Shown here piece after piece: positions 27,154 through 36,584 of a DNA stretch of 64,000 nt. The position numbers and the translations under genes were made by a program. The stretch comes from Rhodothermales bacterium. GTDB taxonomy: Bacteria; Bacteroidota; Rhodothermia; Rhodothermales; Bin80. Every line of letters begins with the position of its first letter. Position 1 is the first letter of the stretch. The DNA lies in contig CATQHT010000002.1 of the NCBI GenBank assembly GCA_958296045.1, forward strand, positions 764,065-828,064, in the 5' to 3' direction. The notes under the pieces were generated by a model, which saw only the letters and a list, made by a program, of their open reading frames with translations, did not search any database and was not told where the DNA came from.

Positions 27154-28626
27154 CTACCCTCCATACCTGTCCACCGCTTCTTGGCCGTACCGTTCGACCG
27201 CTTCAAGCGTTTCTCGCACATCATCCCAGGTGGTGGCGTAGTTGAGGATGCAGAGCCGGAGCGAGAATATGCCGTGGAGCAGTGTGGATGACATGAAGGC
27301 GTCCTCTTTCCAAAAGATGTTTGCGAGAACGTGCTGATTGATTTCTCGAAGGGTCGACGCATCGAGACTGGTATCCCCGGGATTAACTCGGAAGCAGACG
27401 ATCCCCAGTAATACGGGGTTCAGGATCTCCAGTATCGGGCTGTCCTGAACGTAGGCCGCGGCCTGGGCGGCCAATTCCATCCCGTTCGAGATGGCTTTCC
27501 TGAATGCTCTCATCCCGAATGTCTGCACCGAAACCCAGATCTTCAGGGCACGTACCGAGCGGCTTATTTGGGGCCCCCGATCCGAAAAATTGGGATGCCT
27601 GGAGCCCCAGATCGTGTCTTGCAGCATGTCGTGAGAGATCCCAAACGTACGTTCGAGCCTAGTCACATCTTTTACCATAAGGCAGCCCGCTTCATAGGGT
27701 TGGAAAAACCACTTGTGGGCGTCAAGACCGATTGAATCAGCACGCTCCATTCCGTCGAGCAGTCGTCGGCCACGCTCCGTGAGCACCGCGAAGCCGCCGT
27801 ACGTGGCATCGACGTGGAGCCAGAGGTCCTCAGCCTCGCAGAAGTCCGCCATTTCCCCCAAGGGGTCAATAGCGCCGGTGCTTCCCGTTCCGGCATTGGC
27901 GCATACTGCGATGGGATTGAGTCCAGAAACACGGTCACGGGCCACGGCGCGGGCGAGTGCCTCCATGTCCAGGCGGAAGCGGCCATCGCTCGCAACTAGG
28001 CGAATGTTTGCTGGCCGTATACCGATCACCCTGGCCGCTCGAATCTGGGCGCTATGGGTCTGATCACTCATGTAGACGGTCTGGTGGCTGGTATAAATCG
28101 TCGCCTCGCGCGCCGCCACCAAGGCCGTGATCGCAGCGACGGAGCCGCCGCTAGTCAAGAGTCCGCCTGCACCCTTTGGGTAGCCAATCCAGCGCCGAAT
28201 CCAGTCGATAACCACCAACTCCAACTGGCTGGGGCCACTCGATGTGAGCCAAGTACACTGATTAACATGGTATCCCGAGGCCAGGAAGTCGGCCAGCACT
28301 CCAGGCCAAGTGGGCGAGGACGGTACAAAGCCGAAAAAGCGTGGGTGATCAATGCGGGCTGCAATGGGCAAGACTTGTCTTGCGGCCCTAGTCAGCACCT
28401 CCGCGGCTGGTCGCCCATCCTCTGGAGGCGGCTGCATGAACTGCTCCTCGAGTGTTTCTTTGAAGTCTCCTTCCCAGGCGCGTTCCCTGGGAAGATTTTC
28501 TATGCGGTCGACCAAGAGTTGGGCAGTCACATTTGCTAAGTGGAGCATTTGATCACGCTCCATCTGCAGATCGTGGGAGCCACCTTGGCCAAACGCACCG
28601 GTCCCCAGGCGCTCTTCCTTTTTCAT
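27154..28626 (-). CDS. PLP-dependent group II amino-acid decarboxylase family
   Basis: The 490-residue protein belongs to the aromatic-L-amino-acid/glutamate decarboxylase fold. The cofactor Lys305 is in DAHKWFF and Asp273 in HVDATYGG. Substrate-side sequence HPRFFGFVPSSPTWPG (~94-109) and 'LTSGGSVAA' are typical. It resembles aromatic (Tyr/Trp/Phe) decarboxylases more than glutamate ones, but specificity is not resolvable by eye. An internal ATG at codon 22 (MERDQM) could be the true start. It stands alone, with long flanking gaps. Confidence 0.88.
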   Translation of the reverse strand: MKKEERLGTGAFGQGGSHDLQMERDQMLHLANVTAQLLVDRIENLPRERAWEGDFKETLEEQFMQPPPEDGRPAAEVLTRAARQVLPIAARIDHPRFFGFVPSSPTWPGVLADFLASGYHVNQCTWLTSSGPSQLELVVIDWIRRWIGYPKGAGGLLTSGGSVAAITALVAAREATIYTSHQTVYMSDQTHSAQIRAARVIGIRPANIRLVASDGRFRLDMEALARAVARDRVSGLNPIAVCANAGTGSTGAIDPLGEMADFCEAEDLWLHVDATYGGFAVLTERGRRLLDGMERADSIGLDAHKWFFQPYEAGCLMVKDVTRLERTFGISHDMLQDTIWGSRHPNFSDRGPQISRSVRALKIWVSVQTFGMRAFRKAISNGMELAAQAAAYVQDSPILEILNPVLLGIVCFRVNPGDTSLDASTLREINQHVLANIFWKEDAFMSSTLLHGIFSLRLCILNYATTWDDVRETLEAVERYGQEAVDRYGG

Positions 28627-29457
28627 GCGTACATCCTCTATTTCGGCCTTCCCGCCAGCGACGTCAGCCTCTTTGGATTCACGAAGAACCGCGGGCGAGA
28701 GATAACCGGAAGCAGTAAGGGTAGGAAGTTCAACGTATCGTTAGGACCCACCAACGGCAGGATCCAGCAGCAGTTCCGCGACTTTCGCTCTCGGTCTAAG
28801 CCTAGGTCTCAGTATGGCCTCTAGATGTCGTGTTTTCTCCCGCCGGGTCGTGCGCCAATCTTAGTTGGTACTAGACGGGCGCACCAACGTGGAAGCGGTG
28901 CTTACATAAGGTGTGTAGCCCCATGAGCGAGCTGCAAAACCCTTTGCAAGCGATGGGATGTTCGGAGATTGCGCAATTGTAAACTGGTTTTCGGTATCGT
29001 GCTGTGGGGGACGGACCATCGTCTTCACCAGCCTTTCTCGATCACATGAGTTCCTCATAGCCTGACTCGGGGAGCACGGAGGCACCGGCAGCTGCGCAGA
29101 TCGCTCCCCCGATGACTCGCGGCGACTCCGATTGAAACTCTGCGCCCACAAATAATAGCAATAGACCACCGACGGGTCTATCCGCAGAGCGCAGCAGCAA
29201 GCTGAACTACCGTCCGTAGAGATCCAAGCTATCGCGGCGGCACAAGAACTAAGTCTAGGTCCCGCACCGCTAATGGAAGGGTCGTTAGTACATTCGTTTA
29301 CACCAAGGCGTTCGATGGGAGCATGGCCTGCGTGTAGCCGCATCCTATGGGCCGATTACGCGCTCCATGCACGGGCCCAAGGACTGTTGGGTGATGACTG
29401 AACGCCTCCATACGCTTCCGAAAACGGCAATAGTTGGTTTTCCTCCCGCGGTTTTCC
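28627..29457. other. Long intergenic stretch (830 bp), no gene recognised
   Basis: Both strands contain frames of 60-160 codons without known domains, signal peptides or convincing codon structure. I found no tRNA or repeat. It could be the eroded remains of a gene. Confidence 0.4.
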
Positions 29458-30528
29458 TCAACTGGGGCGTGCGGTACAGCCATTCTCGATAAGAGCGTTG
29501 ATCATCTCCTGACTGCCCATAACAATGAGCGCGTCACCCGGGCTGATGGGGTCGTGAGGGCCAGGATTGAAATTCATTTCGCCCGTAGCGGCATGAATAA
29601 TTGTGAGTACGATCGCCTCAAAATGCTGACGAAACCGCGCCGACGCCAGCGTCTTGCCAGCCAGAGGTGAGCCGGGCTGAACGACAACCTCGTCCATGGT
29701 GAGGCCGCTGTCATCCGCCTTGAGCACATGCGTCAGAAACTTATCCACCCTGGGACGCAGAATCACCTGAGCCATGCGAATGGCGCCGATCCTGGTTGGA
29801 GCGACGACCTGAGTGGCGCCCGCCTGCAGCAGGCGATGCCGGTTGGTCTCGTACGTGTTGCGTGCTAAGATGAAAAGGTCCGGGTTTAGGTCGCGAGCCA
29901 TCAGCGTGACAAACACGTTCACGGAATCCTCGGGCAATAGCGTGATGAGTCCCTTGGCCTGCCGGATGCCTGCCGCCAGCAGCGTGGATTCCTGCGTAGC
30001 ATCTCCCTCCGTGTAAGGGATACGCTGTTCAGCCAGCTGCTGTATCCGCTCGTCTCTACGGTCCACCACTACGACCTCTTTGCCCGCCGCTAACAGGTCA
30101 TGTGATACCTGGCGGCCAATACGTCCATAGCCGCAAACGATGAAGTGATCCGTCATTTGCCTGATCTGTCGTGCCAGACGCCGCTGGCGAAGCTTGGGCG
30201 CAGAAATCAGCTGCTGCGCTACACGCGTGGCGCCAAAGGCGGCGATGCCGATGCCAATAAAGGCAAAAAAGATGGTGAAGATCCGACCCGCATCCGAAAG
30301 GTCATGCGTTTCGGCATAGCCAATAGTAGTAAGCGTGATGAAGCTCATGTATAGGCCGTCCAGAACCGACCAATGCTCCATCAGGGAGTACGTGACCGTT
30401 CCCAGCGCCAGCCAGAACGCCAGGAACACCACGCTTAGTATAAGCTCGCGGCGCTCGGAGCTCAGCTCTGAGCCGGACCGCGTATCCGTGCCGTTGCCAG
30501 CTGGGTATCGTTGGGGCAAGGCGGCCAC
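29458..30528 (-). CDS. Two-TM potassium channel with RCK/TrkA domain, atypical filter
   Basis: The 356-residue protein has a GTG start. It has two membrane helices (~30-48 and ~83-103) around a pore loop with filter L-T-T-I-G-Y-A-E (66-73). The usual sequence is T-x-G-Y-G-D/E, so the second filter glycine is alanine here. An RCK Rossmann domain follows (FIVCGYGRIGRQVSHDL, GDATQESTLLAAGI) and then a TrkA-C-like domain ('GSPLAGKTLASARFRQHFEAIVL'). It acts in K+ flux across the inner membrane, gated by a cytoplasmic ligand. The filter change is visible; its effect is not known. Confidence 0.88.
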   Translation of the reverse strand: MAALPQRYPAGNGTDTRSGSELSSERRELILSVVFLAFWLALGTVTYSLMEHWSVLDGLYMSFITLTTIGYAETHDLSDAGRIFTIFFAFIGIGIAAFGATRVAQQLISAPKLRQRRLARQIRQMTDHFIVCGYGRIGRQVSHDLLAAGKEVVVVDRRDERIQQLAEQRIPYTEGDATQESTLLAAGIRQAKGLITLLPEDSVNVFVTLMARDLNPDLFILARNTYETNRHRLLQAGATQVVAPTRIGAIRMAQVILRPRVDKFLTHVLKADDSGLTMDEVVVQPGSPLAGKTLASARFRQHFEAIVLTIIHAATGEMNFNPGPHDPISPGDALIVMGSQEMINALIENGCTARPS

Positions 30529-30546
30529 GGCGCACAGGCGGGATTA

Positions 30547-31065
30547 CTACGCCAAAGCGGCAGCCCGGCGCCGAAAAACGCGCGCATGCCATGAGTCGCC
30601 AAAGGGCAAGGCAAAGGCTCCCTGGCGCAAAGATCCCACAGCGGTAATGCCCGGGTCAAAGACGGTCGTGTCGTGGCCGACCGCCCCGGAAGCCACTAGG
30701 TGCCTGAATGCTCCCCGCGTATTAGCGTGCACGGCGCCATCTGTGCCGACATAGAAAACGTACAGCGGCGAAAGGAACATGATGTCCAGCGACCCGGCCG
30801 CTTCCGATATGGCGCGTGTTAGGCTATCTATGCTGCAGCCAGACAGCTCACCATCGCTTCGCAGTGCACCCCCTGCCACGACGAATCGGTTTTCAAGTAC
30901 CGCAAAGTCCGCTACCGTGGATCTGCCATGCGAACGCCATCCGCGGGCGAATGCACGAAGCCTTGCGACTAGCTGCTGCTGCCTCGCAGCGCTGATTGGA
31001 GCGTTCGTCGGATACACCCACGCGCGGGCAGTATCCAACAAGCATGGAAAGATGTTGCCGTACAT
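30547..31065 (-). CDS. Bacteroidota-type conserved protein (often mislabelled ABC transporter ATPase)
   Basis: I place the start at the ATG of MYGNIFPCLLDTARAW (172 residues), because homologues begin at that point; the longer frame adds unrelated residues. The family pattern is P-C-L--TARVW-YP-N-P(L/I)S, a central GCSIDSLTRAI motif and a C-terminal SWHARVFRR. No Walker motifs exist, so it is not an ATPase; the common database label appears to be a historical mis-annotation. Function unknown. It lies 18 bp upstream of the K+ channel gene and may be co-transcribed with it. Confidence 0.7.
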   Translation of the reverse strand: MYGNIFPCLLDTARAWVYPTNAPISAARQQQLVARLRAFARGWRSHGRSTVADFAVLENRFVVAGGALRSDGELSGCSIDSLTRAISEAAGSLDIMFLSPLYVFYVGTDGAVHANTRGAFRHLVASGAVGHDTTVFDPGITAVGSLRQGAFALPFGDSWHARVFRRRAAALA

Positions 31066-31300
31066 CATTAGCATAGCATTGGGGTGACAAAAGGCTAGCT
31101 GCGCGGCTAAATGGCCGGGTTTCGCCCCATGGTGAGCGCGCAGCGACCAGCCATTAAAGATAATGCGACGCAACTGTATGTACCATCGCGCCCAGGCAGT
31201 GGTTGCCTATGGGTTGGGCGCAGTGTGGGTTCCTTGTGCCCGCGGGCCCGTATAAGCTGCTGCTTGCTCGTGTTCCCCAACCTCCTCTGTTATCGTATCC

Positions 31301-32077
31301 ATGAATCTGCAGCTGAAGGACAAAGTCGCGGTCGTCACAGGCGCCAGCCGGGGCCTTGGAAAATATATCGCCCAGGGGCTGGCCCAAGAGGGCTGCCACC
31401 TGGCAGTCTGCGCTCGGTCAGCACGCGCGCTGAACGCAGCCGCAGACGAGATGCGGGCCGCCGGGGTACAGGTGCTGGCGGTACCTATGGACCTGACCAG
31501 GCCGGGAGCGCCGGAAGACCTCATCAAGCAGGCGGCAGACACCTTCGGCAAAGTGGATCGGCTGGTAAACAACGTCGGCGGCAACCGGCGCGGAATGTTT
31601 GCGGACACCACCGACAAGGACTGGCAAGCCGTGTTGGACCTCAACCTGAATGTCCACGTCCGATGCTCACGTGCAGCCATCAAACAGATGCGCCAGACAG
31701 GCGGAGGCGCGATACTGTTTGTGGCATCCATCTTCGGGCGCGAAGCGGGCGGACCCGGCCTTTCGATATATAACGCGACAAAGTCGGCCCTAATCAGCGC
31801 CGCCAAGATTATGGCGCTCGAGCTTGCTCCAGAAAATATCCGCGTCAACTGTCTTGCACCGGGCTCGATACGGTTTCCAGGCGGGTCATGGGACCGTCGT
31901 GTTCAGAGTGACCCGGAGGGCATGAAGGCCTTCGTGGCGCAGAACCTGCCTATCGGTCGCTTCGGGCACGCAGAGGAGGTGGCGGATGCGGCCACGTTTC
32001 TACTCTCCGATCGTGCCAGCCTTGTGACCGGCGCCTGCCTTAACGTGGATGGCGGCCAGTCGCGGTCACTGATCTGA
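31301..32077 (+). CDS. SDR-family oxidoreductase (FabG-like)
   Basis: This is a short-chain dehydrogenase/reductase of 258 residues. TGASRGLGKY is at ~14-23, the NNVGGN motif replaces NNAG, the active-site Ser is in LFVASIFG, and Tyr-x-x-x-Lys is in YNATKSA. The C-terminal 'VTGACLNVDGGQS' is standard. The start is the ATG of MNLQLKDKVAVVTG. It shares the unusual TGASRGLGKY segment with the SDR at 20019, but the two differ elsewhere, so they are paralogues rather than a recent duplication. Substrate unknown; no pathway partner adjoins it. Confidence 0.88.
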   Translation: MNLQLKDKVAVVTGASRGLGKYIAQGLAQEGCHLAVCARSARALNAAADEMRAAGVQVLAVPMDLTRPGAPEDLIKQAADTFGKVDRLVNNVGGNRRGMFADTTDKDWQAVLDLNLNVHVRCSRAAIKQMRQTGGGAILFVASIFGREAGGPGLSIYNATKSALISAAKIMALELAPENIRVNCLAPGSIRFPGGSWDRRVQSDPEGMKAFVAQNLPIGRFGHAEEVADAATFLLSDRASLVTGACLNVDGGQSRSLI

Positions 32078-32154
32078 TGCGCTCGGTGGAGCGTTTGGTC
32101 CCCTGTAGCTAAGTCGGCAGCTCCACATAGGGTCTGCATCTGTATTCGGCAGCG

Positions 32155-33264
32155 CTACGCGAATCGCATCAGCTGCACACGGATCTTGCGCGAGGGGACT
32201 TGAGGCCGGCGCCACTGAATCAGGATAGGACTCTGGTAAGTGCCCATCACCAGCCCGCGGTCACCACCTTCGTCCAGGTCACCTGCAAGCAATGATATTG
32301 ATCGGTTCAGCCCCATCCAGCGCGACGCGGACGTGGTTGCCACATACTCTATGACCCGCTCGAGGTAAGGAGTGCTGCGCCCCAGGCGCTCAATGACACG
32401 GTGCAGGATGGAAGTGTGGCGTCCAACCGTGGCCACAATCTCGTTAATGATCTGCATGAGGTCGTGCGTTAGGTACTTCTTGGCGCGCTTGGGAAGAGAG
32501 CGGGGATCCTGCACAATACCCTGTGCCTCTTTCTTCATGTAATGGATGGGATTGTCCAGCACGCCGGCTAGGTCGTTCTCGATAAGCAGCGGCTCAAACT
32601 CGTTGACCGTAAGGCCCACATGCTCCTCGTCGTCCCCCAGCATCAGCACTACAGTCCCCGCACGCACGCGGTGGCGAACAAGCAGCGATTCAAGATCGAA
32701 ATCACTCCGGTGCATCAGGTCCGCAAGGTTGACCGATACCACCGGCTTGTCCGGCATCGGCATGTCGACTGTAACTTCATGCACACACTCCTGGGTGTTG
32801 TAGCCAACAATGACGGAGCGTCGCTGGCGATGCAAGCCGTTGCATGTGCCGTCGAGATCTACAAAGAATACTGACCGCTCAGGGTCGTTGTCATAGGTGA
32901 CCGCACTGCCTAGCCCCATCGAGATGTAGACTAGGTGCGAGTCAGCGTTGTGCGGCTCGCGTAGCTTCTGCTCATCGCTCAGCTCCGACCTCAGATGCAT
33001 GCGGTCATGCCAGTACGGAGCGCCACTGGGAAACAACCGTTTCGCAGACTGCACGACGGCTTCTACTGCGTCGCGGCGGTCTTCCAGCTTTGCGGCCATC
33101 ACCGGGTCCAGGTAGCCTGCCGTCGTGTGCATAGAGCAATACAGTAGCTTCTGGTACGGTGTCAGCACGCCGTTACTTTGGGACTCCATGGCCGATACCA
33201 CATCCATAACCTGCGTCCGCCGGGTTGGAACGAGCTTGAGAGAAATGGCCTTGGGTGGCGTCAT
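32155..33264 (-). CDS. YjbQ/UPF0047-like protein with duplicated, partly split domain
   Basis: From the ATG of MTPPKAISLKLV it is 369 residues, while single-domain YjbQ proteins are ~140. Residues ~35-160 hold a YjbQ-like block: 'SMHTTAGYLDPVM', then H-rich 'YWHDRMHLRSE' and 'NADSHLVYISMGLGSAVTY'. The C-terminal ~60 residues ('SRWMGLNRSISLLAGDL', 'RGLVMGTYQSPILIQWRRP') again look like the end of a YjbQ domain. Between them lies a helical segment ('YLTHDLMQIINEIVATVGRHTSIL'). Some YjbQ proteins have thiamine-phosphate synthase side activity; no function is proved for this form. Confidence 0.65.
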   Translation of the reverse strand: MTPPKAISLKLVPTRRTQVMDVVSAMESQSNGVLTPYQKLLYCSMHTTAGYLDPVMAAKLEDRRDAVEAVVQSAKRLFPSGAPYWHDRMHLRSELSDEQKLREPHNADSHLVYISMGLGSAVTYDNDPERSVFFVDLDGTCNGLHRQRRSVIVGYNTQECVHEVTVDMPMPDKPVVSVNLADLMHRSDFDLESLLVRHRVRAGTVVLMLGDDEEHVGLTVNEFEPLLIENDLAGVLDNPIHYMKKEAQGIVQDPRSLPKRAKKYLTHDLMQIINEIVATVGRHTSILHRVIERLGRSTPYLERVIEYVATTSASRWMGLNRSISLLAGDLDEGGDRGLVMGTYQSPILIQWRRPQVPSRKIRVQLMRFA

Positions 33265-33928
33265 CGAGGTGCGGACCGGATAAACGAACCGTAGCACACC
33301 ATTGTCAGCACCACACGCGCGGCTACATGCAGCGGCTCTTCGCCGCCGTGCGACAACGGCTGGGTGCTTGTGCGCCGTGCACCGCGATTCACGATGCTTT
33401 GGACCTCTCTACGCGAGCAACGGAGCCGGATACGCCGGGCATGTTCTGTGGATTGCCGCAACAGCCGTAACGGCCCCTTTATGCCAGTAGCCAAGTCAGC
33501 GGGCAGACAAAAAGCGCGGCATCAGCAGGTGCTTTTGATGCGAACGTTATGACTTGCAGAGAGGATTAAAATCGTGCTGCTGTAAATGCAGTGCATGCCC
33601 CATGAATCGGGGGCATTCAACCCGCAGGTCCGCGGCCGGTTCAGGTACTTAGGATTGCGCCTGGGGAGGATCCGACCAATACCACTGGTACAGGGAGGTG
33701 TTATTACGCAGCGGCACGGCATGCCACCTGGGCATTGGGTAGCAATGCACCTGGATGGGCACAAGAGCCAGGGTGCGACCCGTGGGTAAGGAGGCGGTTC
33801 GGCGGCGCTGTGTGACATCCGTAGGGCGATGCGCAAGGAACGGCCTGAGGGCGTATATTTTTTGTTTTCTGGATCAGGCACGCAGCCACAGTCTGCAGCA
33901 GTCGCAACACATATAGAGAGATATCCCC
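33265..33928. other. Intergenic, no gene recognised
   Basis: The region is divergent, between the YjbQ-like gene and the phosphatase. No supported coding frame; promoters for both are expected here but not assigned. Confidence 0.4.
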
Positions 33929-34420
33929 TTGAAACCGGTTCGGGTAATGTTTGTGTGTCTCGGCAACATCTGCCGCAGTCCGCTGGCGCAAGGCATCTTT
34001 GAGGATCTGGTGCGCAGGGAAGGGCTAGAAGCTCATTTCGAGGCAGAGTCCTCTGGCATCGGGGCTTGGCATGTCGGCGAAAAGCCGGATGTGCGCATGC
34101 GGCGCACCGCGAAAGCGCATGACATCGACCTGGATGGCCAGCGTGCACAACAGCTCAGTCGTTACGACCTGAAACGCTTTGATCACCTGTATGCCATGGA
34201 TCGGAGCGTGGAGCGAGACATGCTGCTATTGGACCGTAGCGGTGCCCTGCATCAGAAAGTGAGCCGTTTCAGCGTGCACGATCCAGATCCCGACACTCAT
34301 GAGGTGCCCGACCCCTATTTTGAGGGCAATTTCGAGCTGGTGTACACTATAGTCGACCGGACCTGCCGCAGTATTCTGGACATGCTGGTGCAGCAGCACA
34401 ACCTGAAGCGTGCGCCTTAA
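33929..34420 (+). CDS. Low-molecular-weight protein-tyrosine phosphatase
   Basis: This 163-residue cytosolic phosphatase has a P-loop CLGNICRS (Cys10, Arg16: CX5R-S) near the N-terminus and the general-acid Asp in VPDPYF near residue 131. The start codon is TTG at a position giving the usual MKPVRVxFVC opening. Such enzymes dephosphorylate bacterial tyrosine kinases in capsule and exopolysaccharide export, or arsenate-like substrates. The dTDP-sugar gene downstream hints at polysaccharide control (inference). Its stop overlaps the stop of the convergent HAD gene. Confidence 0.92.
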   Translation: MKPVRVMFVCLGNICRSPLAQGIFEDLVRREGLEAHFEAESSGIGAWHVGEKPDVRMRRTAKAHDIDLDGQRAQQLSRYDLKRFDHLYAMDRSVERDMLLLDRSGALHQKVSRFSVHDPDPDTHEVPDPYFEGNFELVYTIVDRTCRSILDMLVQQHNLKRAP

Positions 34421-35133
34421 TGAAGTTGGCCCTGGACCAGCACTGCTCCGCAAAATGCATCGGCGTCAGAAAGGTCGTCAAGAAGCAGGTGGGGCCCCTC
34501 TAAGGCAAGCTTCTCACGACCGGTGAGTCCGGTGGCCACCGCCACTGCAAAGGCACCGACATGATGGCCGCAGCGGACATCAAGAACTGAGTCTCCCACG
34601 ACCACGACATCGTGCCCGTGGTATAAGATACCGTTGTAGGCATGCGCTCGCTGCACGGCCAGGGCGGGGAGCCATTTGCGGACGGCATGGTCGTCGCCGA
34701 ACGCACCAAAAGGGAAAAGCTTTGCTAATCCAGCAGCCCTCAGCTTGAGATAAGCGGTCTCTCGCACGTTGCCGGTTACCAGCCCGAGCTGCACGCCCGC
34801 CATGCGGCGAAGGCGCGCCAAGAGGTGCCGAACGCCGGGCAGGACCTGCACATCCGCCGCCTGAATGCGGCCCCGGGCCCGCCGTGCATAGGCCCGCAGC
34901 GTGGACCGCACTTGATGCGCCAAGTCGGCTTCAGGCACACCGCCTCGGCGTAGGGCCGTGGTCACAATCTCCAGATCGGTTCTTCCTGAAAATGGGATGC
35001 CGGCGCAGGACACTAAAGGACCGAAACGGTGCTCTAGCGTCTCATCCATGAGGCGACGACCTATGCCACTGGAGGTGAGCAGCGTGCCGTCAATATCGAA
35101 GAGCAGCAGCTTGCCCCGCTTAGAGCTGGCCAT
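34417..35133 (-). CDS. HAD-superfamily phosphatase (phosphoglycolate phosphatase-like)
   Basis: It has 238 residues. Motif I FDIDGTLL (nucleophile Asp and the +2 Asp) is at ~12-19, motif II is in LGLVTGN, and motif IV is VVVVGDSVLDVRCG. A helical cap lies between motifs I and II, as in PGP/Gph-type subfamily IA enzymes. Its start overlaps the end of the dTDP-glucose dehydratase gene by 14 bp, so the two are an operon on the minus strand. Substrate is undetermined; a sugar phosphate is plausible. Confidence 0.87.
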   Translation of the reverse strand: MASSKRGKLLLFDIDGTLLTSSGIGRRLMDETLEHRFGPLVSCAGIPFSGRTDLEIVTTALRRGGVPEADLAHQVRSTLRAYARRARGRIQAADVQVLPGVRHLLARLRRMAGVQLGLVTGNVRETAYLKLRAAGLAKLFPFGAFGDDHAVRKWLPALAVQRAHAYNGILYHGHDVVVVGDSVLDVRCGHHVGAFAVAVATGLTGREKLALEGPHLLLDDLSDADAFCGAVLVQGQLH

Positions 35134-36199
35134 ACTGCGCCTGGAAATAATCCCGGTACGAGCGGTCGGTTACGCTTTGGAGCCAATCCATGTTATCGAG
35201 ATACCAGGCCACAGTCTGTCGCATACCTTCGGTAAGCGAATAGCGAGGCCGCCAGCCGAGCGCTTGGCGCAGGTGGCTCGCGTCAATGGCATACCTGAAG
35301 TCGTGACCGGGACGGTCGGTCACCAAGGTGATCAGCCGGTGCGAATGGCCAGAAGGGTGCCCTAAGCCTTCATCCACGAGATCCAGAATGATCCGAACAA
35401 GGCTAAGGTTTGTGCATTCGCTGCTCCCTCCGACGAGGTACGTATCGCCCGGCTGTCCATTGCGCAATATCAGATCGAGCGCGTCACAGTGGTCGGCGAC
35501 ATGCAGCCAGTCCCTGACGTTATCACCTTGGCCGTAGATGGGAATAGGCTCTTGGCTGCAGGCCCGGGCGATCACCAGCGGAATAAGCTTTTCTGGAAAT
35601 TGGTACGGACCGTAATTGTTGGAGCAGTTGGAGATGCAGACAGGGAGCCCGTAGGTATGGGCATAGGCGCGTGCAAAATGGTCTGCACTCGCTTTTGATG
35701 CAGAATACGGCGAGCGCGGGTCATAGGGAGAATGCTCCGTGAAGAACGAGTCGGCCCCAAGCGATCCGTAGACCTCGTCGGTGGAAACATGCAGGAATCG
35801 GCGCGCATGCGCAGCGTGTGCTACATCTGACCATGCAGCTCGTGCTGCTTCGAGCAGCGTGACCGTCCCCAGCGTGTTGGATCGGACAAACGCCAGTGGT
35901 GCGGTTATCGACCGATCCACATGGCTTTCGGCAGCGAAGTGCACCACACTGGTGAACTTGTGCCGCGCGAACAGTGTGGCCAAAAGCTCGCTGTCGGTCA
36001 CATCTGCGCGAACGAATGTATAGTTGGCAGATTTCTCAATGCTGCGCAAGTTCATCAGGTTACCGGCGTAGGTCAATCTGTCCAGGTTCACAAAGTGTGT
36101 CTCTGGATAGCGTGGCACCATGCGCAGCAGAAAATTCGATCCTATAAAGCCGGCACCTCCGGTAACCAGGATGCAGGTTGGATCGTGTGTTAGCGCCAT
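35120..36199 (-). CDS. rfbB: dTDP-glucose 4,6-dehydratase
   Basis: This extended SDR makes dTDP-4-keto-6-deoxyglucose for rhamnose and other surface deoxysugars. The ATG of MALTHDPTC gives 359 residues, the normal length; the longer frame to 36316 has no homology. The Rossmann GGAGFIGSN is near residue 13, then RLTYAGN, the AAESHVDRSI loop, the STDEVYG active-site segment, Tyr-x-x-x-Lys in YSASKAS and 'NNYGPYQFPEKLIPL'. It is co-transcribed with the HAD phosphatase. The other rfb genes (A, C, D) are not in the window. Confidence 0.95.
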   Translation of the reverse strand: MALTHDPTCILVTGGAGFIGSNFLLRMVPRYPETHFVNLDRLTYAGNLMNLRSIEKSANYTFVRADVTDSELLATLFARHKFTSVVHFAAESHVDRSITAPLAFVRSNTLGTVTLLEAARAAWSDVAHAAHARRFLHVSTDEVYGSLGADSFFTEHSPYDPRSPYSASKASADHFARAYAHTYGLPVCISNCSNNYGPYQFPEKLIPLVIARACSQEPIPIYGQGDNVRDWLHVADHCDALDLILRNGQPGDTYLVGGSSECTNLSLVRIILDLVDEGLGHPSGHSHRLITLVTDRPGHDFRYAIDASHLRQALGWRPRYSLTEGMRQTVAWYLDNMDWLQSVTDRSYRDYFQAQYGQL

Positions 36200-36319
36200 G
36201 GGAGCGGGGCAGCTGGAGCAAATGCTACGGCCAAAACTACTAGAGGCGCCGCCAGTTGTGCCGCAACGGGCTCTTTCTTCTACTTCTCGCAGCCCGACGG
36301 GCTGCCACACTGGCAAGCG

Positions 36320-36499
36320 TCACTCGTCGCGCATCACCAGCGCCATAACCAGATAAATCATTACCGGTGACCCGACGCCAAGCACCAACAGCGTGATCGT
36401 TGCTAGGCGGACGAATGTCGGGTCTACATCAAAGTATTCGGCTACACCGCCGCAGACGCCAAACAGCTTGCGGTCCACGGACTTGGTCAGTCTTTTCAT
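36320..36499 (-). CDS. Small PspC-domain protein
   Basis: The 59-residue protein is almost only a PspC domain: MKRLTKSVDRKLFGVCGGVAEYF followed by DVDPTFVRLATI and one hydrophobic segment (LLVLGVGSPVMIYLVMALVM). It lies just upstream (in minus-strand terms, downstream) of a larger PspC protein with the same core (KLFGVCGGVAEYF against KILGVCGGLADYF). PspC proteins sit in the inner membrane and are linked to envelope stress. A purine-rich GAGGCCCCGAG precedes the ATG by a few bases. Confidence 0.82.
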   Translation of the reverse strand: MKRLTKSVDRKLFGVCGGVAEYFDVDPTFVRLATITLLVLGVGSPVMIYLVMALVMRDE

Positions 36500-36584
36500 G
36501 CTCGGGGCCTCAGATCAGGTGACTGTCTGTTGCTACGAGTAGGCATGGAGGTAGGTTACGCGGCGCAATGCCCTACCGGATCAC

